Of a DNA stretch of 64,000 nt, positions 48,996 to 61,143 are shown piece after piece; position 1 is the first letter of the stretch; every line of letters begins with the position of its first letter. The DNA is from Ophthalmolycus amberensis (Eukaryota; Chordata; Actinopteri; Perciformes; Zoarcidae), in contig JAFEUB010000795.1 in NCBI GenBank assembly GCA_024529925.1, positions 2,259,894 to 2,323,893 of the forward strand, read 5' to 3'. The notes beneath the pieces are model-generated. The model saw only the letters and a list, made by a program, of their open reading frames with translations. It was not told the DNA's origin and did no database searches. A program made the translations under genes and the position numbers.

Positions 48996-50036
48996 TGTGC
49001 ATTATATTCCTTTTAAAAGGAAGGCATCCATTTAAAACACTGAGAAAAGATAAACCCTGCCCTGTCCATGAGTATTTATTGCCAGTCAGGGCAAAACCAC
49101 ACTCACTAAGGTGCTCTGAGTAGCTATTAAACATGTGTGGAGGTGACCTCTGGGTTTAAGCAGCTGTATCTCAGACAGTTAAAGCTGCAAAGGCCATACA
49201 AAATGGATTTCCTAAAGTTTCATTCAGGGAAAAAAAAGGGACAGTAATTTAGAGACATGGCTGTGTGAGAGAAAGCTGTGTATGGATCATACAGTGGGCT
49301 GTTTGAGTGCCTCCAAATTCCTGGTCTTTCTCTATGAGGGACCTGACCCATTCAAAAACAAGCTGGAGATACTTATTCTTTACAGTGTGGGTGTGTGTGA
49401 GTACACATATGGTGTCGATAAGTCTAACTTAATAAATCACCCATCCCACTGTCTCCCATTCCATCTTCAACAACAACAACTACAACAGATATTCAGTTAC
49501 TCAAACAACACTTCTACCAGAAATGTTTGTTTATGTAACAAAACAATATGTCACGGATCCTGAATAATCTGTGTGGTAAATATGCAAACAATGCACCTGC
49601 GTGACCACCTCTACGAATACTCCAGTATACATATGTAACAAACATGACATGTCATCATATAGTTGGAATATGCCCGTCAGAAAAGTGTCTGATATGTAAT
49701 GTAAAATACTGCACTTTATGATTCAATTGTTTAAAAAAAAAAAGTAGCAGTGGCTAGTAGCAGCTGCACTCTGAAAATGGCTGGCTGTTGAATTCATTTT
49801 GTCGCCGTAAACACAATGCAGTCACACTATTATGGGTTAAAGGGATGAAAAAGCAGTGTATATTGAAATGAAAATCATCCTTTACCCGACCCTTTGAAGC
49901 GACAGGGGCTTTGTGCAGCAGGAGCAGGGCCTGAATCAGCTAGATTGCATCCGATCTTAAATGCAATTAATGAACCTCACAAAGGAGGATTATGCTGACA
50001 GGATTATTTTCAACAACAATGCAGCACCCGCTACCA

Positions 50037-50039
<3 letters not shown>

Positions 50040-50071
<32 letters not shown>
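50040..50071. repeat. (CA)n microsatellite
   Basis: About 32 bases of CA. Confidence 0.9.
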
Positions 50072-50075
<4 letters not shown>

Positions 50076-50812
50076 TATTCAAGCAAACGCTAGCCCTCTT
50101 TAATTCAAGCACACAGCAGCTTTTGAACAAACACTATCAGCAAGAACAGTTGAGCGTCCATTGAAGTGACCACTGCGATATTCATTTCACTATCAAAGTT
50201 TCTTGTTTATTTACTTCTAAATATGTTGTGTGTTAACGATACACGAATCCATCTCTAGTGTCTCAGACTGTGTCTGTAACTCATCTCTCTATAGTCTCAT
50301 CTAAAATCATCTGTAATGCACATGCAGTGCAGCACCAATAACTCAATCAGCTTCTGTGAACTTTGCAGAAGAACAGAAATGTTTGCCTCGCTCCAACATT
50401 TGATCTCAAGACCTGACAAGGATCTCAAACTGTCTGCAGGCAATGAGAGCTGTCTGGTATTTCTCGGGGCGATGCTAAATCAAATTAGTGAAAGCAATGT
50501 TAATTTCAAGCAGCATTTCATTAAAAAGGAAAAGATAATAAGAAACAAAGACTCCATGTCCTTCTCACTAATCTAATAATGCTTCGTTTGTTTGCTTTAA
50601 TCACATTTAACGATTACGAAGCAGAGACGGGGCTAAGTCATGTAGACAGAGGGATCTCATAATCTGCCTGTCATGGCCACCGTCTGATTTCCTGCCATTC
50701 GTCACAGTATGGATGGAGGGAGTGGCGGGTGGTGTGTCAACCCTCAGCTGACGTCTTAAGAGGTGCACTAGCCTCAGGATGGGAATGCTCATCTTCAGAA
50801 GAGAGCGGAAGA

Positions 50813-50832
50813 GGGGGGGGGGGGGGGGGGGG
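50813..50832. repeat. poly-G tract
   Basis: Twenty consecutive G. Confidence 0.9.
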
Positions 50833-50849
50833 ATCAGGGATCACCTTAC

Positions 50850-50923
50850 CTTAAAGAGTTGCAGTACTGAACTGGAGCCACTGGCAGACATGGCTGTTAG
50901 CTCTGAATTCTGGGGCCTGGATG
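50850..50923 (-). CDS. candidate start-codon exon, minus strand
   Basis: On the minus strand, acceptor ataattcttttag and strong donor TTTAAG|gtaagg enclose 74 nt. The frame ending phase 0 contains an ATG at 50891-50889 in a fair context (acagccATGt), encoding Met-Ser-Ala-Ser-Gly-Ser-Ser-Ser-Val-Leu-Gln-Leu-Phe-Lys. The frame is also open upstream to the acceptor, so it may be internal rather than initiating. It is the most upstream member of the hypothetical minus-strand coiled-coil gene. Confidence 0.35.
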
Positions 50924-50929
50924 CTAAAA

Positions 50930-53425
50930 GAATTATCTTCTTAGAATGTTAGGGCAGAGCCAGAGATCAGGGAGCATCTGTGTAATGTTAAGTTCTGTGG
51001 CGTCAGCTTCCCATCTTCCGTTGACAGTGAAATCCTACACTGATTGACTAAAAGAAAAAAGAAAAACCTTTACAATATTCAGTAATGCTATAAAGTAGTG
51101 CAATAACTCTGACCATTATCAAACACATCAAGAGCATTGTCTACCGTGGAGTTGTATTGGAAAACATTACATTGCGAGGTATTTCTAATATTTTGTTCAA
51201 TCATGTATTTAAAGGGCACGTTTGAGTCCCCTATGGCGCAGTCTGAACAAAAATGAAACATGATTTTCAGCAAGATATTTGTTGTAGGGCCGTTCTGTTG
51301 GATTACATGTTGTACATGAGTTTCTATCTTTCTGGTCATCCACAACATAAGTTGGTTAAAACTAATTACATAGAAAAGTATTAATGTGAATTTTTTTGTA
51401 TTAATTCTGCATCGTTAAAAGATATTTCCTTGTTGATGTACTATGCACTATCAAATGCACTGCACGTATTATTAAGTTTTAATTCACATTCAGAATTGCA
51501 GTATTTTGGCTGTTGCTGATACTGTTTAATTATGTGTAACTTAAAGTTTTGGTGGTTTTCGACAGTCTATTACACTGCTTTTAGGGAATCCACAAAGTAG
51601 CCATGTTCCTAACTGTGGCGGGTTTGCTGTTTGCTGCATAACAGGGATTTATGGTGACTATCTATTCCTGCAGCTGGGACTGTAAATGCGAGAGTTTGCT
51701 GAACAAGGAATAGGGAATGAAAACACTTATTTTGAATTTTTTAAAAATCTCATCAGATCCTCCTCCCTCAGAAAACATTAATATAACTCATTCCTCATCA
51801 GTGGGTACGATCACTTGAATGGAATCAATCAATTGTGTTCCGCTTGGCTTTGCTCTTCGTTTCCAAATCCAATCTCTTACATGTCATCTCAGAGCACATT
51901 TATAAGGGCCAAGCCTCTTGATTATCTCCCTCCCTCGCATCAACTCCCCCGCTGCTGCATGCTCCAATGTATTAAATTAAATGAGGTGTCTGTCCAGGTC
52001 ACCCTCGCCCCAGCCTACCCCCGCTCTCACTGCTGGTAATCAAGGGAGAGGACCCCCACCCTGCTGGTTTTTGTGCCAGCCATGCTGCATAAATTTGCAT
52101 TAATGAGGACTGGAAAGACCTGCAGTAAAGGAGGGAGGGAGGGACTGAAAGGAGCAAAGGCAAATGTGGGAGAGAGAACTGCAGTTACAGCTTGAAACTT
52201 AACACCCACAAAAGGTTACATTTCTTTGTCGTCTTAATGTCTTTCCTTTTTACAACTATCTTTCCATCCTGTAGCCTAGCCTATGTCTTTCCACTGGCTA
52301 TCTCCTACAGACAGGCTCAACAAAACAGTGGTGGCTTGGGTTCTGGCAATAAATGAATCATAGATGAGGTTGTGTGAGCACCGTTAACATAATCCCATGG
52401 CTCAAGCTCAAAAATACTGCAGGGCGCTAACGTCTTTGTTGTTCATCAAATATTGATGCCGACATGATTATTTGAGCATAAGTGCGCAGATGGTGAGAAT
52501 ATGTAGATACGTTTCATTGTCGGGGGCATTTTTTTGTATTGGCTTTATGAAAGTAAATGTAATTCTGGTGGATCTCATTAGACTTAATTACCTCAGGGAT
52601 ACATACAATTGTGTTGTCATAATACAGCGTTGAACGCATCATGGGTTTTATATTGACAGTATGTGTGTGTATTATGTACGAGAAACTGTCAAAGCAGCAT
52701 GCAGCTAAACAGCATACTGTTGTCGTTTGCTCCTGTCTCCTGTGCTCCCTTGTAATCATTGGTGATAGCTATGACAATTACAGGGAAAATCATCGCATCA
52801 CTTCATTCTGCTGCTCCGCAACTTTAATTGCTTAATGCATCCTTTACTGCTGCACCGCTCCTCTCGGTTTCCCCCGCCATTCCATCATTCCTCCCAACTC
52901 CTCCCTTTCTCATCTCCTCCACTGCCACCTCATTTACAACCACGTTCTTCCTGGTAATTCAAGTTGAACTACATGCGGGCCGCTAGTCTGAGGGCAGCAC
53001 ATTGGCACAATCAGCCAATAACTAGATATGCCGTTATCGTCCCGTGTGAGACTGCTGCCCCAAACACTATACCATGAACATGTGGCGTACCTGATCTGGG
53101 CATGTTGTAAATATTCTGCCAACAGTGTGAAAGTTTGACAAATGCATTACCATCTGTGTCGGCCACAAACAACAAATACCTTCCTCTTTCCAGAGAACCT
53201 TTGGACAAAGCTAATTCAAAGGGGGTTGGCAAAAAACAAACGCAAAAAAAAGCAATAACAGAGCTGGCAGGAGCACAGTATACATACACTACACAAATAA
53301 ACAGTCTCTCTACACTACTACAGTACTATACTATTCCCACAGCATATGATAAATACCGCCAAGAAGGACAAAATTACAGTTGCATAAACTTCAACAAAAG
53401 ATACAATTTTTACTACTAGGTGCAT
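50930..53425. other. non-coding stretch
   Basis: No supported gene. A minus segment near 53150-53197 (Ser-Leu-Glu-Arg-Gly-Arg-Tyr-Leu-Leu-Phe-Val-Ala-Asp-Thr-Asp) sits between a plausible acceptor and donor but is too short to call. Confidence 0.45.
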
Positions 53426-53429
53426 ATGC

Positions 53430-53530
53430 ACAGTAACACACATGTAATGTAATATGCAATGTAACTGATTACTACTAATGTTGAGTAATTAGTAAAAAAA
53501 ACGTGACGTGAAGTGACTTGCCCAACACTG
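53430..53530 (+). mobile_element. right end of a hAT-like element (relic)
   Basis: Runs from GTAACTGATTACTACTAATG to CTTGCCCAACACTG. The terminal CCCAACACTG after a run of acgt-type AT-rich units matches a widespread teleost hAT MITE end (inverse of CAGTGTTGGG). The opposite end is not present. Confidence 0.4.
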
Positions 53531-53869
53531 GCCCTGAGCAGATCAAGATGACTAGGACTAGGGTCAATGGATCAAGGCCATCGTCCATGAAGAGTAATTC
53601 ATTTCTACTCCTTAGGTTATTGGGTACAGCAGATGTCAGACCCATTTTACTGTGCTTTCTCAAAATATTGGAACTGTTCCCTCATGCACAGTGTTGCAAA
53701 CTGCTTTTTGTTAAACGTAAGAAAGGACAGAAGAATTGAAAAACTAGGCAAGCCAAGTTTTGCTAGATTGTGAATACGCAGAGACTTGAATGGAATGTAC
53801 TTCAGTATAAAAGTTCCTCTGCCAAAATGTATCTTTTACTTTTAGAGTTATAATCTTTAAGATTACAGT

Positions 53870-53992
53870 GCAGGCGGATTTCCAGTTCCGGGACAGAGGA
53901 TGTCGTATGCGTGTACAGATTGTACAGCCCTCTAAGGCAAATTTGTAATTTGTGATTTTGGGCTATACAAAAAATAAATTGAATTGAATTGG
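53870..53992 (+). mobile_element. LINE 3' tail (GAATTG repeats)
   Basis: The sequence TTGTACAGCCCTCTAAGGCA ... TTTTGGGCTATACAAAAAATAAA followed by ttgaattgaattgg is the 3' end of a common fish CR1/L2-group LINE, with the characteristic short tandem GAATT tail. No coding sequence remains. Confidence 0.65.
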
Positions 53993-54259
53993 CGACACTA
54001 CTTGCGGTAACAGCAAGTGCCATTAAATACTACAAGTCCAAGAATTCTAGAGGACGCAAACATTTCTTATTAAGGCAGCCCCTTTGCCAGAAACGCAACA
54101 AAAGACAAACAAGTGTATCTATTTACAGTGCACCAAAACAAACGCACATTGTTTTAGTAAAGAAGTCAGTCAATAATCTGCCTTTTTCAATTTTGCCAAG
54201 AGCAACCACAAACTAATTTCATGCTGAGCACCGTGCGAGTAGTTTTCCACACAACAGCA

Positions 54260-54575
54260 GGGCACAGTTAGGTCAGTTAGCCTTCTGAGGAGTTGGAGGT
54301 GTGCAGTCTGTCTCCTGCAGCTCTTCATCCAACAGCTCACTGTAGCTGCTCTTTCTTGTGCCATTACTACCTTATACCTTGACTGGCATTTGACTAAAAA
54401 CTCATGTCCTAGGCCTGCTTTTAAACCATGTTTTAAATTTGTTCTGTGTATGTAAATTATTGGCCCTTATAGTCACATTGTGTTTTTTTATGTCTCTAAT
54501 TCTGCCCCTGTTAAGCACTTTGTGACTTATGTCTGTAAAAAGCACTTTATAAATAAATCGTACTTACTTGTATCT
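54260..54575 (+). mobile_element. LINE 3' tail (AAGTA-type), plus orientation
   Basis: Shares, in the opposite orientation, the segment at 58236-58420: TTGGCCCTTATAGTCACATT, TTATGTCTCTAATTCTG, CTGTTAAGCACTTTGTGAC, AAAAAGCACTTTATAAATAAA, then a tcgtacttacttg tail. Finding two copies in the window supports its status as a repeat. No coding part is visible. Confidence 0.65.
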
Positions 54576-54599
54576 TAAAATGATCTGCTGTCAAAAAGG

Positions 54600-56855
54600 A
54601 CTTTCCTCTTGTTTTGTAGATGCACTTCTGGTGAACTCTATTTTTCAGCACTAGCCTAAATGACAATTACATCGCGTTTCCTGTGACTGCTTCACAATAA
54701 AACCATCCCGTTCATTGCCAGCTGAATGCTTTAAATGTCAACTAGCAGCAGCAGGAAATTCTCGGTTTGCAATGTAGTAACTTCATACAGGTGTTGTGCA
54801 GATGAGAGTAAAAGAAAACAGTGAGGCTGATATCAATAAGAAAAAAATACAAACAGTAACGCTGGATAATGTTTCCTGGGAGTCCCGTGCAGGAATGGCA
54901 AACCACTAACAATGAAAAGTGTTGCACATTCATATTTGTAGGCATTTTTCACATTTGTTTTTGTCTTGTTTTAATTCTGCATATGGTTATGTAACGGTAC
55001 ATCACGCATTACGTTCAATCTGTTCATCAGCCAATCCTAAAACTCAACAGTCTGACAATACTGCACACTCACAAAGAAGCAAGCAGTCGAATCCTCCCTA
55101 TTGTGGTTTCATGGTTTTCTAAACGAGTCTTCATCTTTGTCACAATTCAGAAAAAAAGCAGTATTAGATATAGAATAAGGATCTCGACTGGAATTCTTGA
55201 AATCATGCAAACAATTACCAGACCCAGGTACTGTACACACCGACATACTGAACACACATCTGCAGTCAGCCATCTTTCAGCTGTACAACTCTCTTGACAG
55301 CTTCAGGAGAGGCGGCTCTGAGGGCTCCAGAGGAGGCTGTTCTTAAGCAGCAGCCCAGCCTGTGCTTGAGCAGCCAAGCACAATAAAAATTCCTTTTCTT
55401 TAATTAACTTTTATGGCCGGCAAAGAGGACACGCTGACACTTGTGCAGTACCACTGATTATTTCTTGCCTCCCACACCTGTGCAAGTGCTATACAGTAGG
55501 TGGTGTGTGCGAGTGTGTGTGGTGGTTGTTTGCCTGCACTAAGACACTGCAGCAAACATCACAAAACACGGCCTTTTCCCTTCAATGTCCCTGTGGTAAA
55601 AAACAAACAGCAACAGTCTTAATATACAACAATAATCTATATGACTATAAGCAATATATACTGTATATGGATGTGTACCATCACTGTTCCCCTATGAATG
55701 CAGAGTTGTTCAAATAACATAATACCGGTACATTTTATCAGACTAACTAATCACATTTTTCTTTCCAAATGCTTTACCACACTTAAAAAAAAATCTAAAA
55801 ATATGAATAATAATTGAACATTTGCACACACACACACTTTGCCAGGGATAAGACAAATTGGATCATCTCAAAATAGAAATGCATTTCTAAAGCAAAGCAA
55901 AGTTTAGCAGCAGCTAGAAAAGTCCTGGCTCTACAGGGATTTTAATTAGTGTTGCTCAGTCAACAGCATAGCAACCTACTTCTTTCTTACTAATAAACAA
56001 AGCCAGATTTCTTTTCATCATGAACTAAAACACATAGCTGTTGCAGAGAGGAACAACTACTCTTTATCTGCTTAGTTTCATCTCCTGCATCTTGTCTTGC
56101 CTGGCATGATAAAAGGAATGTCGTAGGGAAATGGAAATTAAATCCGTGACAGATTCAAAGCTGGGCCTGAAAGAAAAAATAAAATTAGACTTTACACCAA
56201 AATGTGGCATAGAAGTTTTCTAGCCAGTTAGTGAATTAAAAAGGATGTCCCTGCTGCTAGTCACTTGACAATTCAAAAATTGTAAAATTGACTATTAATA
56301 TTCTTCTCCCTCGTTACAAAAAAAACATTATTTTATACATTTTATTGGTATTATTTGATACACAGCATTGCATACATTGGGAAGTAAAATTCCTACAGTG
56401 CTAGCATTTAGCTGCATTTGCAAGAGGAAAGTGTGAGAATGTGAAATCTGGGTGCACCAGCGAGGGACAGTGAGTTCAGAAGCTGAAGATACATGGTTTT
56501 ACTTAACTCTAATGCTTACAAATCTGTTATTTCTCCTCTCTCTTTCTTCTTAGCAAAGAGTAAGAGTGTCTAAAATATTCAGGAAGGAGCAGCTAATTTT
56601 TAGCCTGCGCTTACTGCTGCATTTACCAGTAAAAAATGGCATCGCCAGCAGAAGGTCATATCAGCCTTCACTAATTAATGTTGATTCCGTGAGTAACTGA
56701 CAGGCCAAAGTTAGACATGTCAGGTTTGCGTGCTCTCAGCAACCGGTGTCTGCAGTTGGCCAAATAGCATTTGTAGGGGAAGAAGCAACGCTGCAGTTTC
56801 TAAAACCTCAACAGAGTGATACGTCTTCTCTCAAACGGATGGCATTATGTCAGTT
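54600..56855. other. non-coding stretch
   Basis: No supported gene or recognised element beyond short CA repeats near 55830. Confidence 0.55.
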
Positions 56856-56860
56856 TAAGG

Positions 56861-57829
56861 CAGGGGTCGGCAACCTTTTCTATCCAAAGAGCCATTTTGC
56901 CCTATTTTCCACCAAATAAAATTTGTCTGGAGCCGCAAAAGCTATTTGATATCACAGCTTATAAAGTTTTATATAGTTACATTATATATACAAAAACTAT
57001 AGTTTGTTGTATTTATGAAAATATAGAACAAGAATAAAAACAATTCTTGACATTTTATTGCAATTTTACCTGTTATAACAATATCAAACTCTTATGAAGA
57101 GGAGAGTTTGCTGCAGCAGCTGAGAAATCGCTCTTTTTCGCTCATCTCCAGCGTGACACTTTTCAGCAAATGCTGTGTGCTTGTTGTGGAAGCATACAGG
57201 TAAGCCAGCATCACTGGCAGTGAAAGCAAATGAAGACGTCCACGCAGAGTTAAACTCTCTACTTTCCTCCGTGACTTTTCTTTTTTTGGAATTATCCATT
57301 GATAGTTTACCGAGGGCGGGGGTCTGAAAATCATGATTAGCCGTTCGCAGGGAAAAGCGCTTGACAGGGTTAGAGGATTTAACTGCCTGTGGGAAGAATT
57401 AACATATAAGATCCTGTTCATACTTGCTTATAAATTATATTCTCTCTGAACACATTTCTCTTTTTGGAGAACGTCATGTGAGATAACTTCTTCGATTAGC
57501 GCAATTTCCCTGCTCTTCTATTTATTTCCTCGTCTCAGCCCCGTGTGTGTGTAAACCTCGCTCGAGTCAGGAAACGTGTCAGAATACCCATATTTGATTG
57601 GCTGAGCTACATCACGTGATGTGATTTGCAATGCATTGGTCGGTGTGTTTCCTGCACCGCAGAACAAGTGCCGTAACGGCTGAATAAGAGGTGCACAATA
57701 TGTATAATTCCAAATTATCTATCGGGTTTAGGTCCTGGGTCCGGATCCGGTCCGCCAGTTGGGGACCCCTGATGTAGACTCAGGGAGCCGCAACAGAGGG
57801 GCTGAAGAGCCGCAGGTTGCCGACCCCTG
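56861..57829. mobile_element. composite hAT element, 969 bp, with 8-bp target duplication
   Basis: Ends are CAGGGGTCGGCAACC and GGTTGCCGACCCCTG, near-perfect inverted repeats. A perfect 8-bp duplication GTTTAAGG lies at 56853-56860 and 57830-57837, diagnostic of hAT. GGAGCCGCAAAAGC near the left and GGGAGCCGCAACAG near the right extend the inverted symmetry. Inside, 57455-57771 matches the hAT end at 38612-38923 and stops in its own CCAGTTGGGGACCCCTG terminus. So either one family inserted in the other or a chimera was captured. No transposase frame. Confidence 0.85.
57455..57771 (+). mobile_element. inner hAT end, copy 2
   Basis: Aligned block for block with 38612-38923 (see that entry) and ending GGGGACCCCTG. 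Its left terminus (expected CAGGGGTCCCC) is not found inside the outer element, so the nested copy is incomplete. Confidence 0.6.
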
Positions 57830-57959
57830 GTTTAAGGAGTCTCATTTATCCCTGATTAACTTTCATTCTCATGATATCAATAATTTAAGTATAGAAACAT
57901 AATATTTTTCAAACAAAACCTCAAGCATTTGGATCAAGAAGCTTGTGAAGAACATCGTA

Positions 57960-58108
57960 TGTTTGCTTTTATTTCAATGTGACAGATGTTACACATATAT
58001 AATCAATATTTAAGTTTTTATATGTATTGGATCAGACTCAGCATCTGTAGATATCCTAGACTAAAGGGCTCGGATCAAGGCCAACAAAACTTGATCGGAC
58101 ATCCCTGG
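57960..58108 (-). mobile_element. relic end of a DNA transposon (AGGGATGTCCGATCA family)
   Basis: Read on the minus strand it begins AGGGATGTCCGATCAAGTTT and continues with GGCCTTGATCCGAGCC and a degenerate ATATCTACAGATGCTGAGTC. This is the typical start of a teleost element whose end begins with this phrase and is rich in GATC/GATAC words. Only one end is present. Confidence 0.55.
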
Positions 58109-58235
58109 TAGCATACGCTTCAACTATTGACTGAAATTGTTTCAAGTTTAGTACATTACTAAACATATCAACAACATTCAATCAAAGGAAAGATTGTGGA
58201 TGATAGCTGTATCTAACTCCAAATTGTACCCATGA

Positions 58236-58420
58236 ACAGGATAAGTAAGTAAAGTAAGTAAGTAAAATATATTTATAAAGCGCTTTTCATAGACATTAGT
58301 CACAAAGTCCTTAACATGAGCAGAATTGCAAACATAAAAAGCATAATGTGACCATATAAGGGCCAGTAATTTACATGGCATACAGTATTAAACATACTGT
58401 AGGTCACAGTGCACAGCGCC
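58236..58420 (-). mobile_element. LINE 3' tail (AAGTA-type), minus orientation
   Basis: Begins (plus strand) with tandem AAGT units (58243-58265), then ATATATTTATAAAGCGCTTTT and CACAAAGTCCTTAACATGAG, matching the inverse of 54430-54575. Tandem AAGT is the species-typical tail. 5'-truncated; no coding part. Confidence 0.65.
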
Positions 58421-58429
58421 ATCCTGGTG

Positions 58430-61130
58430 GCTGAGTTGGTTCACGAATATACTATGAGATTGGGATGTCCTAGAATTTGCCAAAAGACCCTTGTTGCAAT
58501 CACTCTACACTGTCTAATAATTAAATATTTTAAAATCAAATCAATATTAAACATACTTAAATATACATAAAGTTGGAGTTAAATATTAAATATACTTAAA
58601 TATGTATAAACCCAAATTACAAGCAGGATAACACAAGAAATCTCTCACTAAATGATGAACTTTAGTAGTAGAAAAACAAAACACTGTGGGTTCTCAACAC
58701 TGCCATCATTCTGCCATTTTCCCTCATCTTTCTTTGAGCTGATCTTTATTGCTACACTTCTATACCAAGAGCTTGACTCTCCAAAGCCTGCAGTAAAATG
58801 TCTCACCTTACACACTTCTCAGCAACCTTGAGGTTACAGACGGCCACAAAACACCAGAACCTACACGTTTATAGAATTCCCCCTAACACACAACAAGAAT
58901 AATGATAAAACTATTTAACTGGGGTTGATGTTTGTAAGTGTTGTGGGAGGCCATTAAAAGTGTCCTTGTTATGTGGACTTCAGACGTTCTGCGGGGGTGG
59001 AAGGAAGAGTGGGGGCGACACCTTGATTGATGGCCAAGGATGAGCGATTAGAGCCGTGAGCTGCTATAACATCCTCCATGGCGGGACTCGCTGCAGGAAC
59101 CAACCACAGCACTGTAAATATTTCACAGCATGCTTTACTGCCTTTAAAGGAAGGGAGATGTGCATTTAATACTAAAGCAAGCTGCTGCAAAGGCTCATTA
59201 CAACAGCCATGTCCTAACACACCTCATTCATACACCCATCAACAAACGCACACAGGTGGACCTTACCATCCCATGTTATCATATGCACACAGACTTACCT
59301 AATATATATTCGGCGAAACTGCACATGCAGCAACACAGAAACGCACGCAGGACATTCTAGCCCTCTAAAAATGTATTGCTTGTCACTTGACAAACATGAA
59401 GCTCTCTGAAAACTGGAACTAGTCCTTCAGCTCTGTCAATGTAGCTATATTTCATATATTTTGCTGAATGCACATTAGATTTATTTTTTTGATTGATGAA
59501 TACATAAATAACACAGCGCCATTAGTAGGTAATAACCAGGTTATGAACACACACAAATACCAATCCCTACATTCATTAGCAGATACTGTACATCACTGGT
59601 GCGTATTCAAGAGATTACATGTGAACACATCACCTTAACATTGTAATTTACCTTAGCCTAATACTCATTTTCACTGAACAGAGCCTGAACGCATCATGAT
59701 GTAACTGAACAGAATTTCCGGTCTCCTGTTAATCTCAACACGGATTGGTTGTTTACAATGTAACATTATCAGAGCTCGGCGACTAGAAAAGCATAAATGC
59801 CGATGCTTATTCTACTGAATATTGGTGGATAACGATCGTCAATAAAACTTAATTTCACATTGTGATGGTTACCGTGAAAATGTGTAATTAATCCACGGTT
59901 CACATGCGTGCCGAACCGCAAGGGGGGGGGGGGGGATCCATAAGGATCACGGATCAACAGTGGTCCGGCAGCAATACAAACACAAACAAAATTAAAGCTG
60001 CAAGCAGCATCGGGCCCTCGCAACTTCACGCACGTCGAGGGTACAGGCATCTCTCTGGTTGACGCTGCCATGACGCGGCCAAACTATGATTTCTCTAGTC
60101 TATAATATTTTTTATAACGGTATGTTTAATGATGTTTTTTTGGCTGTCAGTTCTTATTTTGGGAAACATGTAAAGATAAAACCAAGAGGCCCAGGAATAG
60201 AACCCTGAGGAACGCACTTTAGTTTGACTTAAACATAACGACCAGCTTTGGAAACCTGAGCAAAGAAAGTGGTTTAGTCCGTAAAACAGGAAGTCTTGCT
60301 CCTGTCTTGTTCCAACACTCAGACTCGTACTGGCCACCATAACAAATACTACTGCCGACTACTACTGGAATGTATTTACATGAATCTAAACTTAAATTGG
60401 AATATTTTGTAATGGAAGGGATGAGGCCCTACCTTCTTTTCATTCTGGCATACCACTTTAACATGGCCAGCCAAATGTTGGCCCCCGGGATGCCCCATGA
60501 CATGATCATTTCTAATTCACAGTGCATTACGTAAGGTCCCTGTTTGTAAAGAGTTGTCTATGGAATGTCAGTTTTTCGTTGATTCGTTTTTTTAGTTTTT
60601 ACATTCAAATGGACATTTTAAGAGAGAAATAAAACTTATTTTGGGGGTGCCATATTCTTATATTAACACTGATACCATATGTTAAGAAATACTGTATTCT
60701 ATATAAAAAAGCACAATCCTCCAATCTGCCTAGAGAAAAACAGTCGAGGAAAATTGTGAGTGATACAGCATGTTTACAGGGTAAGGGAAAATTACCTGCA
60801 ATTCACTTAATGGATCTGCAGGGTCTCGCACATAGAGTACGTACATACAGTGAGTACAGCTGTGTCGGCATACAGACATTCATTGGAAAAACAATATGCC
60901 CTCCAGGTGCATGCACTTTCCTCATCATGTTAACAGTACATATTATGCTCTGATTTCCAGTGAGGAATGCAATGTACTGAGAAAGCGACAATGTGCAAAT
61001 GGACGTTACTGATCCATAGGTACTAAATTACATATACTATATGTAATGTAGTTGGCAGAAGGAAATCATGGTATGTTGCCAAGACTATCAAGTGGGCATG
61101 GTACCAATAGCATGTAATCTAAACACAACA
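58430..61130. other. non-coding stretch
   Basis: Holds poly-G (59922-59935). From 59993, 'aaagctgcaagcagcatcgggccctcgca' resembles a teleost repeat start, but its end and family are not defined. No supported gene. Confidence 0.45.
59922..59935. repeat. poly-G tract
   Basis: Fourteen consecutive G. Confidence 0.85.
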
Positions 61131-61143
61131 GCTTTCTTAGAAT

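Larger units (their letters stand above)
49000..50845. other. non-coding stretch with simple repeats
   Basis: Holds (CA)n at 50040-50071 and poly-G at 50813-50832, the latter within 20 bases of the donor of the ATG-exon candidate. No supported gene. Confidence 0.5.

Noticed and set aside
59993..60320. Repeat-like 'gctgcaagcagc...gggccctcgca' segment and 'gaaccctgaggaacgc' segment
   Set aside because: They resemble known fish interspersed repeats, but ends, duplication and family cannot be set by eye, so no element is called.
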